From the NCBI RefSeq assembly GCF_040907265.1, contig NZ_JBFOHP010000002.1, positions 1,054,001-1,118,000 on the forward strand: a stretch of DNA of 64,000 nt, given 5' to 3'. This document shows positions 52,323 through 61,659 of this stretch, in pieces. Every line of letters begins with the position of its first letter. Position 1 is the first letter of the stretch. This DNA comes from Streptomyces sclerotialus (GTDB lineage Bacteria; Actinomycetota; Actinomycetes; Streptomycetales; Streptomycetaceae). The notes under the pieces were generated by a model. It ran no database searches. It saw nothing but the letters and a program-made list of their open reading frames with translations, and was not told the origin of the DNA. A program made the translations under genes and the position numbers.

Positions 52323-53579
52323 TCACGTCGTGCTCAGTGCGCTGATCTCCGCTCCCAGCTCGGCGATCCTCCGATCCCGGGCCAGCGGGCCGATCACAGC
52401 TCGTAGGCCCTGGAGTCTACGGGCGACGTAGCCGGAGGAAGATTCCCGGGCCAGGGTCAGCGCCTCCCGGCCGTACGTGATCACCTGGTCCGTATCCCGC
52501 CTTTTCGCGCCGATCGCTGCGAGGTCGGTGAGCACGGCACCGCGCCGGCGGAAGGACTGCCCCTGGGCGAGAGCGCCCTGCTTCAGCGCGGTCGTCAGCG
52601 CTGTTTCGGCGAGGTCGAGCCGGCCGAGCTGCACGTACCGGGCGCCACGTTCCTCGGCGAGCCGAGAGCCGTCGAACCTCAGCCAGCCTCCGTTGTGAGC
52701 AGGGGTGGCGAGGTTCTGCACTTCCTCCGCTTCGTCGAGAGCTCGCTCGCACGCTGTGAGGTCTCCCAGGCCGGCGAAGGCTTCCGCTTGTACGGCGGCC
52801 ACCCAGTGCCGTGTGGAGAGGGAGCTGTCTCCGCGCTTGGCGACCCTTTCGGCAGCCGACAGCACGCCTGCGGCTTCGCGGTACCGCCCTTCGTACACAT
52901 CCACATACGCCTGTCGGGTCAGCGCGCAGGCCCACAGATCGAAGGCTTTGGCGTCCTTGCTCGCCGACGCGGCCAGCATGTAGGAAGCCGCTGCGTCGGT
53001 GTAGCGGTTCCCGTCGAAGGACAGTTCGCCGGCAAGCTGGAACAGGTCGCCGGCAGCGCTGCACAGTGCCCGTACTTCTGCATCCGAGCGGTTGGCCAGG
53101 GCACCGTTGAGTGACGTCAACTGGTCGCGCACGATCGGGTACACCGAGCCTTTGGAACGGGCCAGTTGGTAGACCTGCCAAAGATGGCTGTTCATCCGTG
53201 CGAAGTCGGAGGAGGTCCCGCGGCGGACTCCCTCGGCCAGGGCTTCGGCCTCATCCAGCGGCAAAGCGGTCAGGGCGCCGGTTACGGCAATCGCGCGCAG
53301 GAATTCGCGTCGAATCATGTCGTCTATGTCCCCAGAGCCGTGGTGATCATCGCTTGATGGCAACCCTGCGGCTTCATCAGGAGGCGGTGGCGGAGCCACC
53401 AGGACGTCCAGCTCGTCAAGGTCGATGTTCAGCAGCTCCGCCAGCTTCGGCCGAATCGGCGGCTGCGGCGAAACCTTGTGGTTCTCCCAGCGCTGGACCG
53501 TTGTGCGGTCCACGCCGAGCGCGTGGGCAAGTCGTTCCTGACTGTAACCCAGAGCCTTCCGCCGCTTAGCCAACCCCAC
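52323..53579 (-). CDS. XRE-family regulator with TPR-like C-terminus
   Basis: 418 residues. GTG 53579 is preferred over ATG 53633 because GGAAGGGAA lies ~6 nt upstream and it begins just before the HTH (LAKRRKALGYSQERLAHALGVDRTTVQRWENHKV). After a proline-rich linker, RREFLRAIAVTGALTAL is a motif common to these proteins. Residues ~120-410 are TPR-like helices (NRYTDAAASYMLAASAS; LGDLTACERALDEAEE). Typical Streptomyces regulators of this architecture respond to peptides or small signals. Divergent from the gene at 53741. Confidence 0.9.
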   Translation of the reverse strand: MGLAKRRKALGYSQERLAHALGVDRTTVQRWENHKVSPQPPIRPKLAELLNIDLDELDVLVAPPPPPDEAAGLPSSDDHHGSGDIDDMIRREFLRAIAVTGALTALPLDEAEALAEGVRRGTSSDFARMNSHLWQVYQLARSKGSVYPIVRDQLTSLNGALANRSDAEVRALCSAAGDLFQLAGELSFDGNRYTDAAASYMLAASASKDAKAFDLWACALTRQAYVDVYEGRYREAAGVLSAAERVAKRGDSSLSTRHWVAAVQAEAFAGLGDLTACERALDEAEEVQNLATPAHNGGWLRFDGSRLAEERGARYVQLGRLDLAETALTTALKQGALAQGQSFRRRGAVLTDLAAIGAKRRDTDQVITYGREALTLARESSSGYVARRLQGLRAVIGPLARDRRIAELGAEISALSTT

Positions 53580-53740
53580 TGCGGTTCCCTTCCCCGGCTC
53601 GTCCGGGCGTACCCGTGCTGCGCAGCCGTGCATCAGATCTGCATCAAGAGTGCCGCATAGATGCCGTGGAGCGCTGCGCCTCGAAGCGGTTCCCTGGATG
53701 TGTCAGCCAAACCGTGGCTCACAGGAAAGGAGGCCGGCAC

Positions 53741-54127
53741 GTGATGGGAACCCATGAGAGCGCGGTCGAGCCACCCACTTCGGAGATCAGGTTGGATGCG
53801 CACCAAGAGGTTGACATCGACCTGATCAATACGACCATCGAACTCGCCCTCGTTCCCGGCGTGAGCATGCCGCCGCGGGACGCCATCGACGGCCGGACGG
53901 TGGAGCTGCACAAGCACCTTCGGCTGCTGATGGAGGCAGTGGACTTCCGTGCCAAGGAGCGTCCAGCGGTACGAGCCCTGTACCGGGTCGCCCACAACCT
54001 TCTCGACCTGCAGAAGCGTCCCACCGCAGAGACCACGCACTACCAGGCGTGGGAACACATGCGGAACCTGGCCACTATCACCGCCGCCTTCCGCGACCTG
54101 TACCTGAAGCGCCCCACCGCCCTGTGA
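53741..54127 (+). CDS. DUF6415-like protein
   Basis: 128 residues; AAAGGAGG lies 7 nt before GTG 53741 (ATG 53744 follows). HQEVDIDLINTTIELALVPGVSMPPRDAIDGRTVELHKHLRLLMEAVDF resembles DUF6415, in which a short helical protein is encoded next to XRE-TPR regulators. WEHMRNLATITAAFRDLYLK forms the last helix. No enzymatic motif. Divergent from the XRE-TPR gene. Confidence 0.65.
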   Translation: MMGTHESAVEPPTSEIRLDAHQEVDIDLINTTIELALVPGVSMPPRDAIDGRTVELHKHLRLLMEAVDFRAKERPAVRALYRVAHNLLDLQKRPTAETTHYQAWEHMRNLATITAAFRDLYLKRPTAL

Positions 54128-54134
54128 TCGGCTG

Positions 54135-54479
54135 ATGTACGCGATTCCCCCCTCCCTTTGCCGGCTCGCACTCGCCGTCGGCGAGAAACTGCACCGTCGG
54201 CACACGCCCCCGCCCTCATTCCAGGAACCGCCCACGCCGGAACGGCACCCGGTTGCCGCTGGAGCCGAAACCCTTCCTCCGCAAGACAGCGTGCACGACT
54301 GCTGGGTCGTCGGCCCCCGCTGCAAGCTCTACTGCCGTCGACGAGGCATTCCTGTGATGTGGCTCGGACCGGCCAGGACCCCCAAGGGCTGTGGGCACAT
54401 GTTTGCCTGCGAGACCTGCATCGCTGAGTTGGTCCACATAGTGGATCAAGAACAAGATGAGCGTTACTCCCTCCCATAG
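54135..54479 (+). CDS. Small cysteine-containing hypothetical protein
   Basis: 114 residues, starting 7 nt after the previous stop. The C-terminal half has six cysteines: DCWVVGPRCKLYC and CGHMFACETC, a possible zinc site, with a preceding Pro-rich linker. The start MYAIPPSLCRLALAVGEKLHRRH is amphipathic. Pairs of this and a DUF6415-like gene are seen in Streptomyces. Function unknown. Confidence 0.62.
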   Translation: MYAIPPSLCRLALAVGEKLHRRHTPPPSFQEPPTPERHPVAAGAETLPPQDSVHDCWVVGPRCKLYCRRRGIPVMWLGPARTPKGCGHMFACETCIAELVHIVDQEQDERYSLP

Positions 54480-54797
54480 GCCCCCTGCCGGACGTACCGC
54501 GGACGGCAGGCTCCCCCAACGCCCGGCACCAGGAAACCCGGCAGCGGGCGGCACAACGCCCACCCTGGCCGTCCCCACTGATGAGGACAGGACGAGCGGT
54601 CAGGGTGGGTCAGGCCATCTGCATGAGCAACGCGGTGATGCCTCGCCTGAGAGGCGACAGGCTCCGGAACTCGGTTGCGCATTCCGGCGCGAGGCGGCGC
54701 AGAGTCCCTGACGCGCGAGCCCTACCCCCTGCCGCTGGCGCCTCGAAATATCCGCTCAACCCGTGCTCGGCGCGCAGCGCCGAGGAGGAGACCACAC

Positions 54798-56042
54798 GTG
54801 GATAACGTCCCCGACATGACCACTGAGACCGGCCAACAGACTCCCACCGAACAGCAGATGCGCGACGCGATGGTGCAGCAGCTCATCGAACTCGGAGCTG
54901 CCCGTGACCCCCGTGTAGTAGCCGCCCTCCGTGCCGTCCCCCGGCACCTGGCTACCCCCGAGGTGGAGGCGGCCAAGACCTACCAGGCAGAGTCCGCCAC
55001 CATCACCAAGACCGACGAGAACGGCGTGGACATCAGCTCCGTGTCGGCCCCGCGGGTTCAAGCCATGCAGATCGAGCAGGCCGGCATCAAGACGGGCATG
55101 ACGGTGCTGGAGATCGGCTCCGGCGGCCCGAATGCCGCCTATCTCGCGGAGATGGTCGGCGAGCAGGGACGCGTCGTCACCGTCGACATCGATCCCGACG
55201 TCACCGAGCGCGCGGAACGGTTCGTCGCGGAGACCGGCTACCGGAACATCACCGTGGTCACGGCCGACGCCGAGGGCGGCGTGCCCGGCCACGCGCCGTA
55301 CGACCGCATCATCGTCACGGTGCAGGCGGCAGACATCCCTCCCGCCTGGATCGAGCAACTCAAAGACGGTGGTCGGCTGGTCGTGCCGCTGCGGATGCGC
55401 AGCATGACGCGCACCATCGCGTTCATCCGGAACGGCAAGCGCCTGGTCAGCGACGGGTTCGAGCAGTGCGGCTTCGTGCCGATGCGCGGCGCCGGCGAGA
55501 ACCGGATGCGTCTGGAGTCCCTTCATGACGAGGAGGGCGCCGAGGTCGCTCTGCGCCTGGACGGCCACCCCGTTCCCGATATCGAGGCCCTGCGGTCGGC
55601 ACTCGCCGGCCCGCGGACGGAGGCGTGGTCGGGAGTGACGGTCGGGGGCATGGAGCCGAAGGACCACTTGGATCTGTGGCTGACCACTGCCCTGGACAAT
55701 CTGCCCTTGATGGCTGCGAAGCCTGCAGCACGTCAGCGCGGCATCGTCGCCGTCGCCTCTCCGATCGGCATTCCGACGCTTGTGGACGGCGGAAGCTTCG
55801 CCTACCGCACGTCCCGGGCGACCGATGAGGCGGACCGGTACGAGCTGGGTGCGGTCGGTCATGGGCCGGACGCCCAGAAGGTCGCCGAGCGCCTCGTCGA
55901 CGAGATCCAGAAGTGGAACGGCGAGCACCGCAGCCACCAGGCGCGCATCGAGGTCTTCCCGGCGAACACGCCGGACGACCAGCTTCCCGCGGGCCGGGTC
56001 ATCGACCGGCCGCGCACGCGGGTCACGATCTCCTGGCCGTGA
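54798..56042 (+). CDS. PIMT-like methyltransferase of the FxLD system
   Basis: 414 residues; GTG 54798 with GAGGAGGAG 7 nt upstream. The N-terminal ~220 residues are a protein-L-isoaspartate O-methyltransferase fold: MRDAMVQQLIELGAARDPRVVAALRAVPRHLATPE, AdoMet motif VLEIGSGGPNAAYLAEMVG, VDIDPDVTERA and YDRIIVTVQAADIPPAWIEQLKDGGRLVVPL. The C-terminal ~180 residues are specific to the group. It lies next to the precursor gene. In known class I clusters, such enzymes methylate an Asp of the peptide, leading through a succinimide to isoaspartate. That this one does so is inference. Confidence 0.93.
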   Translation: MDNVPDMTTETGQQTPTEQQMRDAMVQQLIELGAARDPRVVAALRAVPRHLATPEVEAAKTYQAESATITKTDENGVDISSVSAPRVQAMQIEQAGIKTGMTVLEIGSGGPNAAYLAEMVGEQGRVVTVDIDPDVTERAERFVAETGYRNITVVTADAEGGVPGHAPYDRIIVTVQAADIPPAWIEQLKDGGRLVVPLRMRSMTRTIAFIRNGKRLVSDGFEQCGFVPMRGAGENRMRLESLHDEEGAEVALRLDGHPVPDIEALRSALAGPRTEAWSGVTVGGMEPKDHLDLWLTTALDNLPLMAAKPAARQRGIVAVASPIGIPTLVDGGSFAYRTSRATDEADRYELGAVGHGPDAQKVAERLVDEIQKWNGEHRSHQARIEVFPANTPDDQLPAGRVIDRPRTRVTISWP

Positions 56043-56120
56043 CGACTTCGGCGTCGTAGCCGGGTGGCAGTACCAGCACGATCCGCACATTCACCCATTT
56101 CCTTCAACCGAGGAGACGAG

Positions 56121-56306
56121 ATGGCACCACAGATCGCGACCAAGCCGCAGACGGGGACGCCGTTCACGACCGATTCCGGATCGGACTTCGACCTCGACAT
56201 CGAGACCGTGGCATCCGCTCCCGTGGTGCAGGCCCTGCTGAACGACACCGGTGACGGTTGCACGTCGACCTGCCAGTCCGCCTGTTCCAACAGCACCTGC
56301 GGCTGA
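56121..56306 (+). CDS. FxLD-type class I lanthipeptide precursor
   Basis: 61 residues, ATG 56121 with GAGGAG upstream. The leader has F23-D24-L25-D26 (FxLD motif), the box LanB recognises. Ahead of the core stand N41-D42-T43-G44-D45-G46. The core C47-T-S-T-C51-Q-S-A-C55-S-N-S-T-C60-G61 has four Cys and six Ser/Thr (T48, S49, T50, S53, S56, S58, T59 counted, seven in all), enough for up to four lanthionine rings. The protease site is not shown by sequence; the G46-C47 edge is the likely place. No tailing gene between it and LanB. Confidence 0.93.
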   Translation: MAPQIATKPQTGTPFTTDSGSDFDLDIETVASAPVVQALLNDTGDGCTSTCQSACSNSTCG

Positions 56307-56318
56307 CCCGGCTCCGCT

Positions 56319-56350
56319 CGGGGCGGGCGGGACGAGACCCGCCCGCCCCG
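56319..56350 (+). terminator. Attenuator-like hairpin between precursor and LanB genes
   Basis: Perfect 13-bp stem CGGGGCGGGCGGG (56319-56331) with CCCGCCCGCCCCG (56338-56350), 6-nt loop, 12 bp after the precursor stop. No T run. Such hairpins give more precursor mRNA than enzyme mRNA by partial termination or by protecting the 3' end. Confidence 0.8.
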
Positions 56351-56380
56351 GGCACCGCAGTCCTCGAAGGAGGCCCAGCC

Positions 56381-59300
56381 ATGTATCACGTACTTGATGT
56401 GGGCATGATCAGAGTGTCCGCGTTTCCGCTGACGCCGTCGCTGCCCTCCTGCCCTGCCCCGATCAGCGACACAGCCGCCGACGCCGAAAACTGCCGCCAG
56501 TGGATCGGCCAAGTGTGGAGGGACGACTCCCGCGCTGACGCCATCGAACTCGCCGCGCCTGTCCTAGCAGCAGGTATCCGCAAGGTCCTCGACGGCACGG
56601 CGCGACGCTCCCGCATCCGTCGCACCGCGCACTCCTTGACCCGCTACCTACTACGGATGCAGTACCGCGCGACGCCCTTCGGCCTCTTCGCTGGGGCAGC
56701 CCCCGTACACGTCGGCCGGCCGGCACAGGTTCGCTGGGGCACGCAGCACAAGGCGTTCGCCAGGGCCGATGCCCTGTGGTTGCACGGCATCATCGCCGCT
56801 CTGGAGGCGGACCCGGACGTGCTGCGGCGCCTGCCTGTAGTCGCCGACCCCACCTGTACCGTGCGCGGCGCGCAGATCTCCGTGCCGCACCAGCCGGGCG
56901 CCAAGGGGCCCACCGCGACGACCCTTCGGCGCACCCGCGCAGCGGAGCTGGCTCTCGCCTTGGCCTGTACCCCGATCACAGTGGGCGACATCGTGGCGAA
57001 ACTGCACGCCGACTACCCCAATACTCCCGCGGAGAAGATCGAAGGCATGGTGCGCGGCCTTGTCGCTCACCGCGTACTCCTGACGAGCCTTTCCGCCCCG
57101 ATGACCTGTGACGATGCACTCGGCCACCTCATCGTCCAGCTCGAAGACGCCGGCCTCGGAGACTCGTCCGTCGCCCCGACTCTGACGAAGCTGCGCCATG
57201 TCCACCAACTTCTCGACCAACACGACCGCGCGCAACCAGCCGCCCAGCGAACTCTCCGTGACCAAGCCAGCGAAGCAATAAACGGCCTCGCCGGCATCCC
57301 CGACCGCAACCTCGCGGTAAACCTGCGCCCGGACTGTGACGTCGTTCTGCCCCAGGCCGTCGCCGCGGAGGCGCAGCGCGCCCTGGAGGTCATCGCCCGC
57401 ATCACGCCGTACCCGAACGGCGCTCCGGCCTGGCAGGACTACCGCACGCGGTTTCTGGAGCGATACAGCATGGGCACCATCGTGCCGATACGTGATCTCA
57501 CAGACCCGGACACCGGACTCGGCTTCCCCGTCGGCTACCGCGGCACGGTCTTGAAGCGGCCCGTCCTGGCCATGACGCCCCGCGACCAGCATCTCCTCGC
57601 GCTCGCCCAGGACGCGGCTCTGTCCGATCGGCGCGAGGTCGTGCTCACCGAGGACGATATCGAAGCCCTCTCCGTCGGCACAGCTTCCCAGGTCCCCGCG
57701 CACATCGAGTTCACCTTCACGGTGCTCGCGCGGTCCATACGCGCCCTGGACGAGGGACGCTTCACGCTGTCCACCACAGGGTTGTCCCTCGCGGCCGGCA
57801 CCACCACCGGTCGCTTCCTGCCCACGCTGGAGCAGGCGGACCGCGACCGGGTACGCACCGTCCACGCCTCCATGCCCACACTCACCGCGGGTGCGGTTCG
57901 CGCTCAGGTATCCAGTCCGCCGCTGAAGGTGCCGATCAACAACGTCAGCCGCTCTCCCGCCGTCGTCTCGGACCTGCTGGCAATCGGCGAACACAACCCC
58001 GACGCCACTCTCGACCTGGAAGATCTTGGCGTCATGGCCGACACCATGCGCTTCTACCTGGTATCGCTGTCGACCGGCCGGCTCATCGAACCCTCTGTCA
58101 TGAACGCGGTAGAGCTGTCCAATAGCACCCACCCGCTCGTTCGCTTCCTGTGTGAACTGCACCGCGCTCACACGGCCGTCCTACTGCCCTTTTTCTGGGG
58201 AGCCGCCACGCGCCTGCCCTTCCTCCCGGAGGTCCGTGCCGGACGCACCGTCCTGTCCGCGGCCCTGTGGCGCTTGCACGCCAGCGATCTCGGTGACGGA
58301 GAGGACTGGATGCTCCGCTTCACCAACTGGCGCATCCAGTACGGGGTGCCCCGCACCGTGTACGTCGGCAGCAGCGATCAGCGTCTCCGGCTCGATCTTG
58401 ATGTTCCCGTCCATCAAGAACTGCTGCGCGCCGAGCTGCGCCGGCACGACACCGCCGTGCTGCACGAGGCACCCGAGGAGAGCTCGTACGGCTGGGCCGG
58501 CCGGGCCCATGAGGTGACCATGCTGTTCGCGTCCGATCAGCAGCCCGCTCCGGCGCCCGCGCATCACGCCGCCGTCTTGGCCGACCGGAACTCCGACCGC
58601 ATGCCGGGGTCCTCGGAGTGGGCGTACGTCAAGCTGTACGGCAGCGCTGCTCGCGCACCGGAGGTTCTGACCGCGCACCTCCCCCGTCTGCTGCGCCATG
58701 GGGGCAACGCGCCGACCGAAGCATGGTTCGTTCGGTACGCGGACCCCGACCCGCACCTGCGACTGCGGCTGCGGCAGCCCGGCCCGGAGGCGTTCGGTGC
58801 CACGGCGCAGACCGTGGCGGCGTGGGCGGCGGAGCTGTGCGCAGAAGGCTTGATCCAACGCTTGCAGTGGAACACCGACCGGCCGGAGGCGGGCCGCTAC
58901 GGAACCGGGGCCACTCTGGCAGCTGCGGAGGCGATCTTCGTGGCCGACTCGACCGCCGCCCTGGCACAGATGTCCCTGGCCATATCCGCCGATCTTCAGC
59001 CGGCTGTCACCGCAGCCTCGTTTGTGGACATCGCTGCGGGCTTCCTCGGCTCTCGGCAAGCCGGGAACGACTGGCTGCTCCGGCACTTGCTGCGCGGTGA
59101 TGGCGAGCCGGCACCGCGGCATGTCCAGGCGCTCACTATGCAGCTGACGGACGTGGGCGACCGCCGAACCGTGCTCAGCGACCTCAGTGGCGGGCACGCC
59201 GTCGTGGATGCATGGGAGGCACGGCAGGCGGCTCTCGTCGATTACCGCCAAGCGCTCGACGCTGCGGGTATTGCCGCAGGCAGTGTGCTGCCGTCACTGC

Positions 59301-59419
59301 TGCACATGCACCACAACCGCGTCGCGGGCGTCGATCCCGAGGCCGAAGCGGCCTGCCGCCGGATCGCCCGAGCAGCCGCCCAGTCCTGGAGCATCCGCCA
59401 CCAAGGAGGCGCACAGTGA
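56381..59419 (+). CDS. Full-length LanB lanthipeptide dehydratase
   Basis: 1012 residues; ATG 56381 with GAAGGAGG upstream. The N-terminal glutamylation domain begins VLDVGMIRVSAFPLTPSLP; RIRRTAHSLTRYLLRMQYRATPFGLFAG is the conserved start of class I LanB (RYxxRxxxRPTPFGLF-like). ERYSMGTIVPIRDLTDPDTGLGFP (FLERYG-like) follows. The C-terminal SpaB_C elimination domain starts near 744 (SSEWAYVKLYGSAARAPEVLTAHLPRLL) with WFVRYADPDPHLRLRL. It uses Glu-tRNA to make dehydro-Ser/Thr from the precursor. Coupled with lanC by GTGA overlap. Confidence 0.95.
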   Translation: MYHVLDVGMIRVSAFPLTPSLPSCPAPISDTAADAENCRQWIGQVWRDDSRADAIELAAPVLAAGIRKVLDGTARRSRIRRTAHSLTRYLLRMQYRATPFGLFAGAAPVHVGRPAQVRWGTQHKAFARADALWLHGIIAALEADPDVLRRLPVVADPTCTVRGAQISVPHQPGAKGPTATTLRRTRAAELALALACTPITVGDIVAKLHADYPNTPAEKIEGMVRGLVAHRVLLTSLSAPMTCDDALGHLIVQLEDAGLGDSSVAPTLTKLRHVHQLLDQHDRAQPAAQRTLRDQASEAINGLAGIPDRNLAVNLRPDCDVVLPQAVAAEAQRALEVIARITPYPNGAPAWQDYRTRFLERYSMGTIVPIRDLTDPDTGLGFPVGYRGTVLKRPVLAMTPRDQHLLALAQDAALSDRREVVLTEDDIEALSVGTASQVPAHIEFTFTVLARSIRALDEGRFTLSTTGLSLAAGTTTGRFLPTLEQADRDRVRTVHASMPTLTAGAVRAQVSSPPLKVPINNVSRSPAVVSDLLAIGEHNPDATLDLEDLGVMADTMRFYLVSLSTGRLIEPSVMNAVELSNSTHPLVRFLCELHRAHTAVLLPFFWGAATRLPFLPEVRAGRTVLSAALWRLHASDLGDGEDWMLRFTNWRIQYGVPRTVYVGSSDQRLRLDLDVPVHQELLRAELRRHDTAVLHEAPEESSYGWAGRAHEVTMLFASDQQPAPAPAHHAAVLADRNSDRMPGSSEWAYVKLYGSAARAPEVLTAHLPRLLRHGGNAPTEAWFVRYADPDPHLRLRLRQPGPEAFGATAQTVAAWAAELCAEGLIQRLQWNTDRPEAGRYGTGATLAAAEAIFVADSTAALAQMSLAISADLQPAVTAASFVDIAAGFLGSRQAGNDWLLRHLLRGDGEPAPRHVQALTMQLTDVGDRRTVLSDLSGGHAVVDAWEARQAALVDYRQALDAAGIAAGSVLPSLLHMHHNRVAGVDPEAEAACRRIARAAAQSWSIRHQGGAQ

Positions 59420-60570
59420 CCACCGCCCTGCCGACCACTGACATCTCATTGGCCGGCCGCCAGTCCCTCGCACACGGTCACCTCGGCATGACTCTGCTCC
59501 ACATCGAGCGGGCCCGCCGCGGCACCGGCGACTGGCAAGCTGTGCACCGCGCCTTCGCCAGCGTCACACCGCTGATCGACGGTACCGACGCCAGCCTTTA
59601 CCTCGGCGCCCCCGCGATGGCCTTCGTCCTGCATCTGGCCGCCGACGGCACGGACCGGTACGCCGGAGCGCTTCACACCCTCGACGGAATTGTGGCCGCG
59701 CATGCCCGGTCCCGCTTGGCCGCCGCACACGCTCGCATCGATGCCGGCCGTCACGCCGAGTTCGCCGAGTACGACGTCTTCCGCGGTCTGACCGGGATCG
59801 GGGCCCTCCTGCTGCGCCGACAGCCGCAGGGCCCGGAGATGAAGGGCGTCCTGGAGTACCTGGTCCGCCTGACCGAACCTATGACCGGGCCCGAGGGAGA
59901 ACCGCTGCCCGGCTGGTGGGTCAGGCACGCCCCGGCCAGCGACAAGACGGCCACGCCGGGCGGGCACGCCAACGTAGGTATGGCGCACGGCATCACGGGC
60001 CCGCTCGCTCTGCTGGCCCTGGCCATGCGTGCCGGAGTCACGGTGGATGGGCACGAGGATGCCATCCGCCGCGTCTGCCGGTGGCTCGACCAGATCCGTC
60101 AGAGCGACTCCCGCGTCATTCACTGGCCCCGCTGGGTCAGCCACCGCGGCGCCGCTCAACCCCAGCCGGCCACGCCGTCCTGGTGTTACGGCACCCCCGG
60201 CGTGGTCCGTGCCCAGCAGCTCGCCGCCATCGTCCTCGGTGACGACGACCGCAAGCGGATGGCCGAACGCGCCCTGCTGCACTGCCTGGACGATCCGGAC
60301 CAGCTGAACCAGATCGACGGGCGCGGCCTGTGCCACGGCTTCGGCGGCCTCCTGCGCACCCTCCAGCGGGTCGCCGAGGACGCGGAGGTCCCTGCCCTGT
60401 TCGAAGACCGACTCGACCTGGTGAAGCGCCGCTTCCTGACTGTCGAGCCACCCGAGGAGGCTGGATTCCTCAATGGCAAGGCCGGGGCCGCCCTCGCCTT
60501 CCAGGACGCCGGTGATGAGCTCGGCGCCACACCTCGCGGGCAGTGGGACACCTGCCTTCTGCTGGCGTGA
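59416..60570 (+). CDS. LanC lanthionine cyclase
   Basis: 384 residues; GTG 59416 overlaps the LanB stop. Zinc ligands Cys in SWCYGTPG and Cys-His in GLCHGFGG. The catalytic-site histidine is in GMAHGITG. FLNGKAGAALAF is the last inner toroid motif. It adds Cys thiols to the dehydrated residues and so closes the thioether rings of the peptide encoded at 56121. Intact and of usual length. Confidence 0.96.
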   Translation: MTTALPTTDISLAGRQSLAHGHLGMTLLHIERARRGTGDWQAVHRAFASVTPLIDGTDASLYLGAPAMAFVLHLAADGTDRYAGALHTLDGIVAAHARSRLAAAHARIDAGRHAEFAEYDVFRGLTGIGALLLRRQPQGPEMKGVLEYLVRLTEPMTGPEGEPLPGWWVRHAPASDKTATPGGHANVGMAHGITGPLALLALAMRAGVTVDGHEDAIRRVCRWLDQIRQSDSRVIHWPRWVSHRGAAQPQPATPSWCYGTPGVVRAQQLAAIVLGDDDRKRMAERALLHCLDDPDQLNQIDGRGLCHGFGGLLRTLQRVAEDAEVPALFEDRLDLVKRRFLTVEPPEEAGFLNGKAGAALAFQDAGDELGATPRGQWDTCLLLA

Positions 60571-60581
60571 GTGGAGGGCCC

Positions 60582-61652
60582 ATGCCCCCTCACGATACGA
60601 ACCAGGCCGAAGACGCCGTACTGGCTGTCCTTAGAGGAGCAACGATCGAGGACGCTGCCCGGTCCGCGGGCACCTCCCCCGCACGGCTCGCAGAGTCCAT
60701 CGAGCGATACCGGGCCGCCGGCCGGGCCGCACTCGATGTCCGCTCCGTCGGATGGCACCAGCTGAACATCCAGTTCACCGACTACTCGACCGCGGAACGA
60801 ACCTTCCGCTCCTGCCTCGTGCCCGCCTTACGCAACGGGTCGGTGGGCAGTTGGTGGTTCGTCCGCAAGTATCCGTGCTGGAGACTCCGCCTCTGTCCAA
60901 GCCCGCAGGCGCCCCAGGAGGACGCCATCGCACCCATCACCGAAGCGCTCGAAGGCAGCGTCGCCCGGGGTGCAGTCGCAGCCTGGCGCCGCTTCCCGTA
61001 CGAGCCTGAGACCGTCGCCTTTGGCGGTCCGGCTGGCATGAAGATTGCGCACGAGCTGTTCCACACCGACAGCATCGGTGTCCTCGACTACCTCCACGTC
61101 GCCGGCGACAGTCGCGAAGCGCTGCTGGACGCCAAGGCAACCTCGCTCCTGGCGATGACGCTATTGATGCGCGCCGCGGGCCTCGAATTGGGCGAACAGG
61201 GTGATGTGTGGGGGCAGGTAGAAGAACACCGTCCTCTCGCAGAGGGCGTGCCCCCGGACCGGGTCAGCAGCATGGCGGGTGTCCTGCGCCGCCTGCTCTT
61301 GATCGATGTCCAGCCTCTGCTGGCGGACGGCGCCCTCACGCCCGTACGGGACTGGTTCCAAGGGCTGGAGCAGGGCGGTCTCGCACTTGCGGACGCCTGG
61401 AACAACGGGCGACTGGCCCTCGGCATGCGCGGTGTTCTGGCGCGCCATGTGCTCTTCCACTGGAACCGCATGGGGTTCACACTCCGACAGCAGTCCATCT
61501 GGTCACGCGCCGCTCGGGGAGGCCATTCTCGGACGCTGACGGCAGGCCCCTCCTGCTCACCGCCGCAGCACGAAGGACACCGTCCGGACGACCGTCAGGT
61601 CGAAAGCCTGACGCAGTACGTGCCACTGCATCTCCACGAGATCCCGAGGTGA
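60582..61652 (+). CDS. Thiopeptide-type (SpaB_C-like) biosynthesis protein
   Basis: 356 residues; ATG 60582 with GGAGG 5 nt upstream (GTG 60567 overlaps the lanC stop and is also possible). An N-terminal helical part (DAVLAVLRGATIEDAARSAGTSPARLAESIERYRAAG) is followed by a SpaB_C-type domain: WHQLNIQFTDYSTAERTFRSCLVPAL, WWFVRKYPCWRLRLCP, and FHTDSIGVLDYL. C-terminal RHVLFHWNRMGF is typical. Such proteins can be a separate elimination domain; but LanB here already has one, so its role may be different. Contains a TTA codon at 60828. Confidence 0.9.
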   Translation: MPPHDTNQAEDAVLAVLRGATIEDAARSAGTSPARLAESIERYRAAGRAALDVRSVGWHQLNIQFTDYSTAERTFRSCLVPALRNGSVGSWWFVRKYPCWRLRLCPSPQAPQEDAIAPITEALEGSVARGAVAAWRRFPYEPETVAFGGPAGMKIAHELFHTDSIGVLDYLHVAGDSREALLDAKATSLLAMTLLMRAAGLELGEQGDVWGQVEEHRPLAEGVPPDRVSSMAGVLRRLLLIDVQPLLADGALTPVRDWFQGLEQGGLALADAWNNGRLALGMRGVLARHVLFHWNRMGFTLRQQSIWSRAARGGHSRTLTAGPSCSPPQHEGHRPDDRQVESLTQYVPLHLHEIPR

Positions 61653-61659
61653 TCACCGC

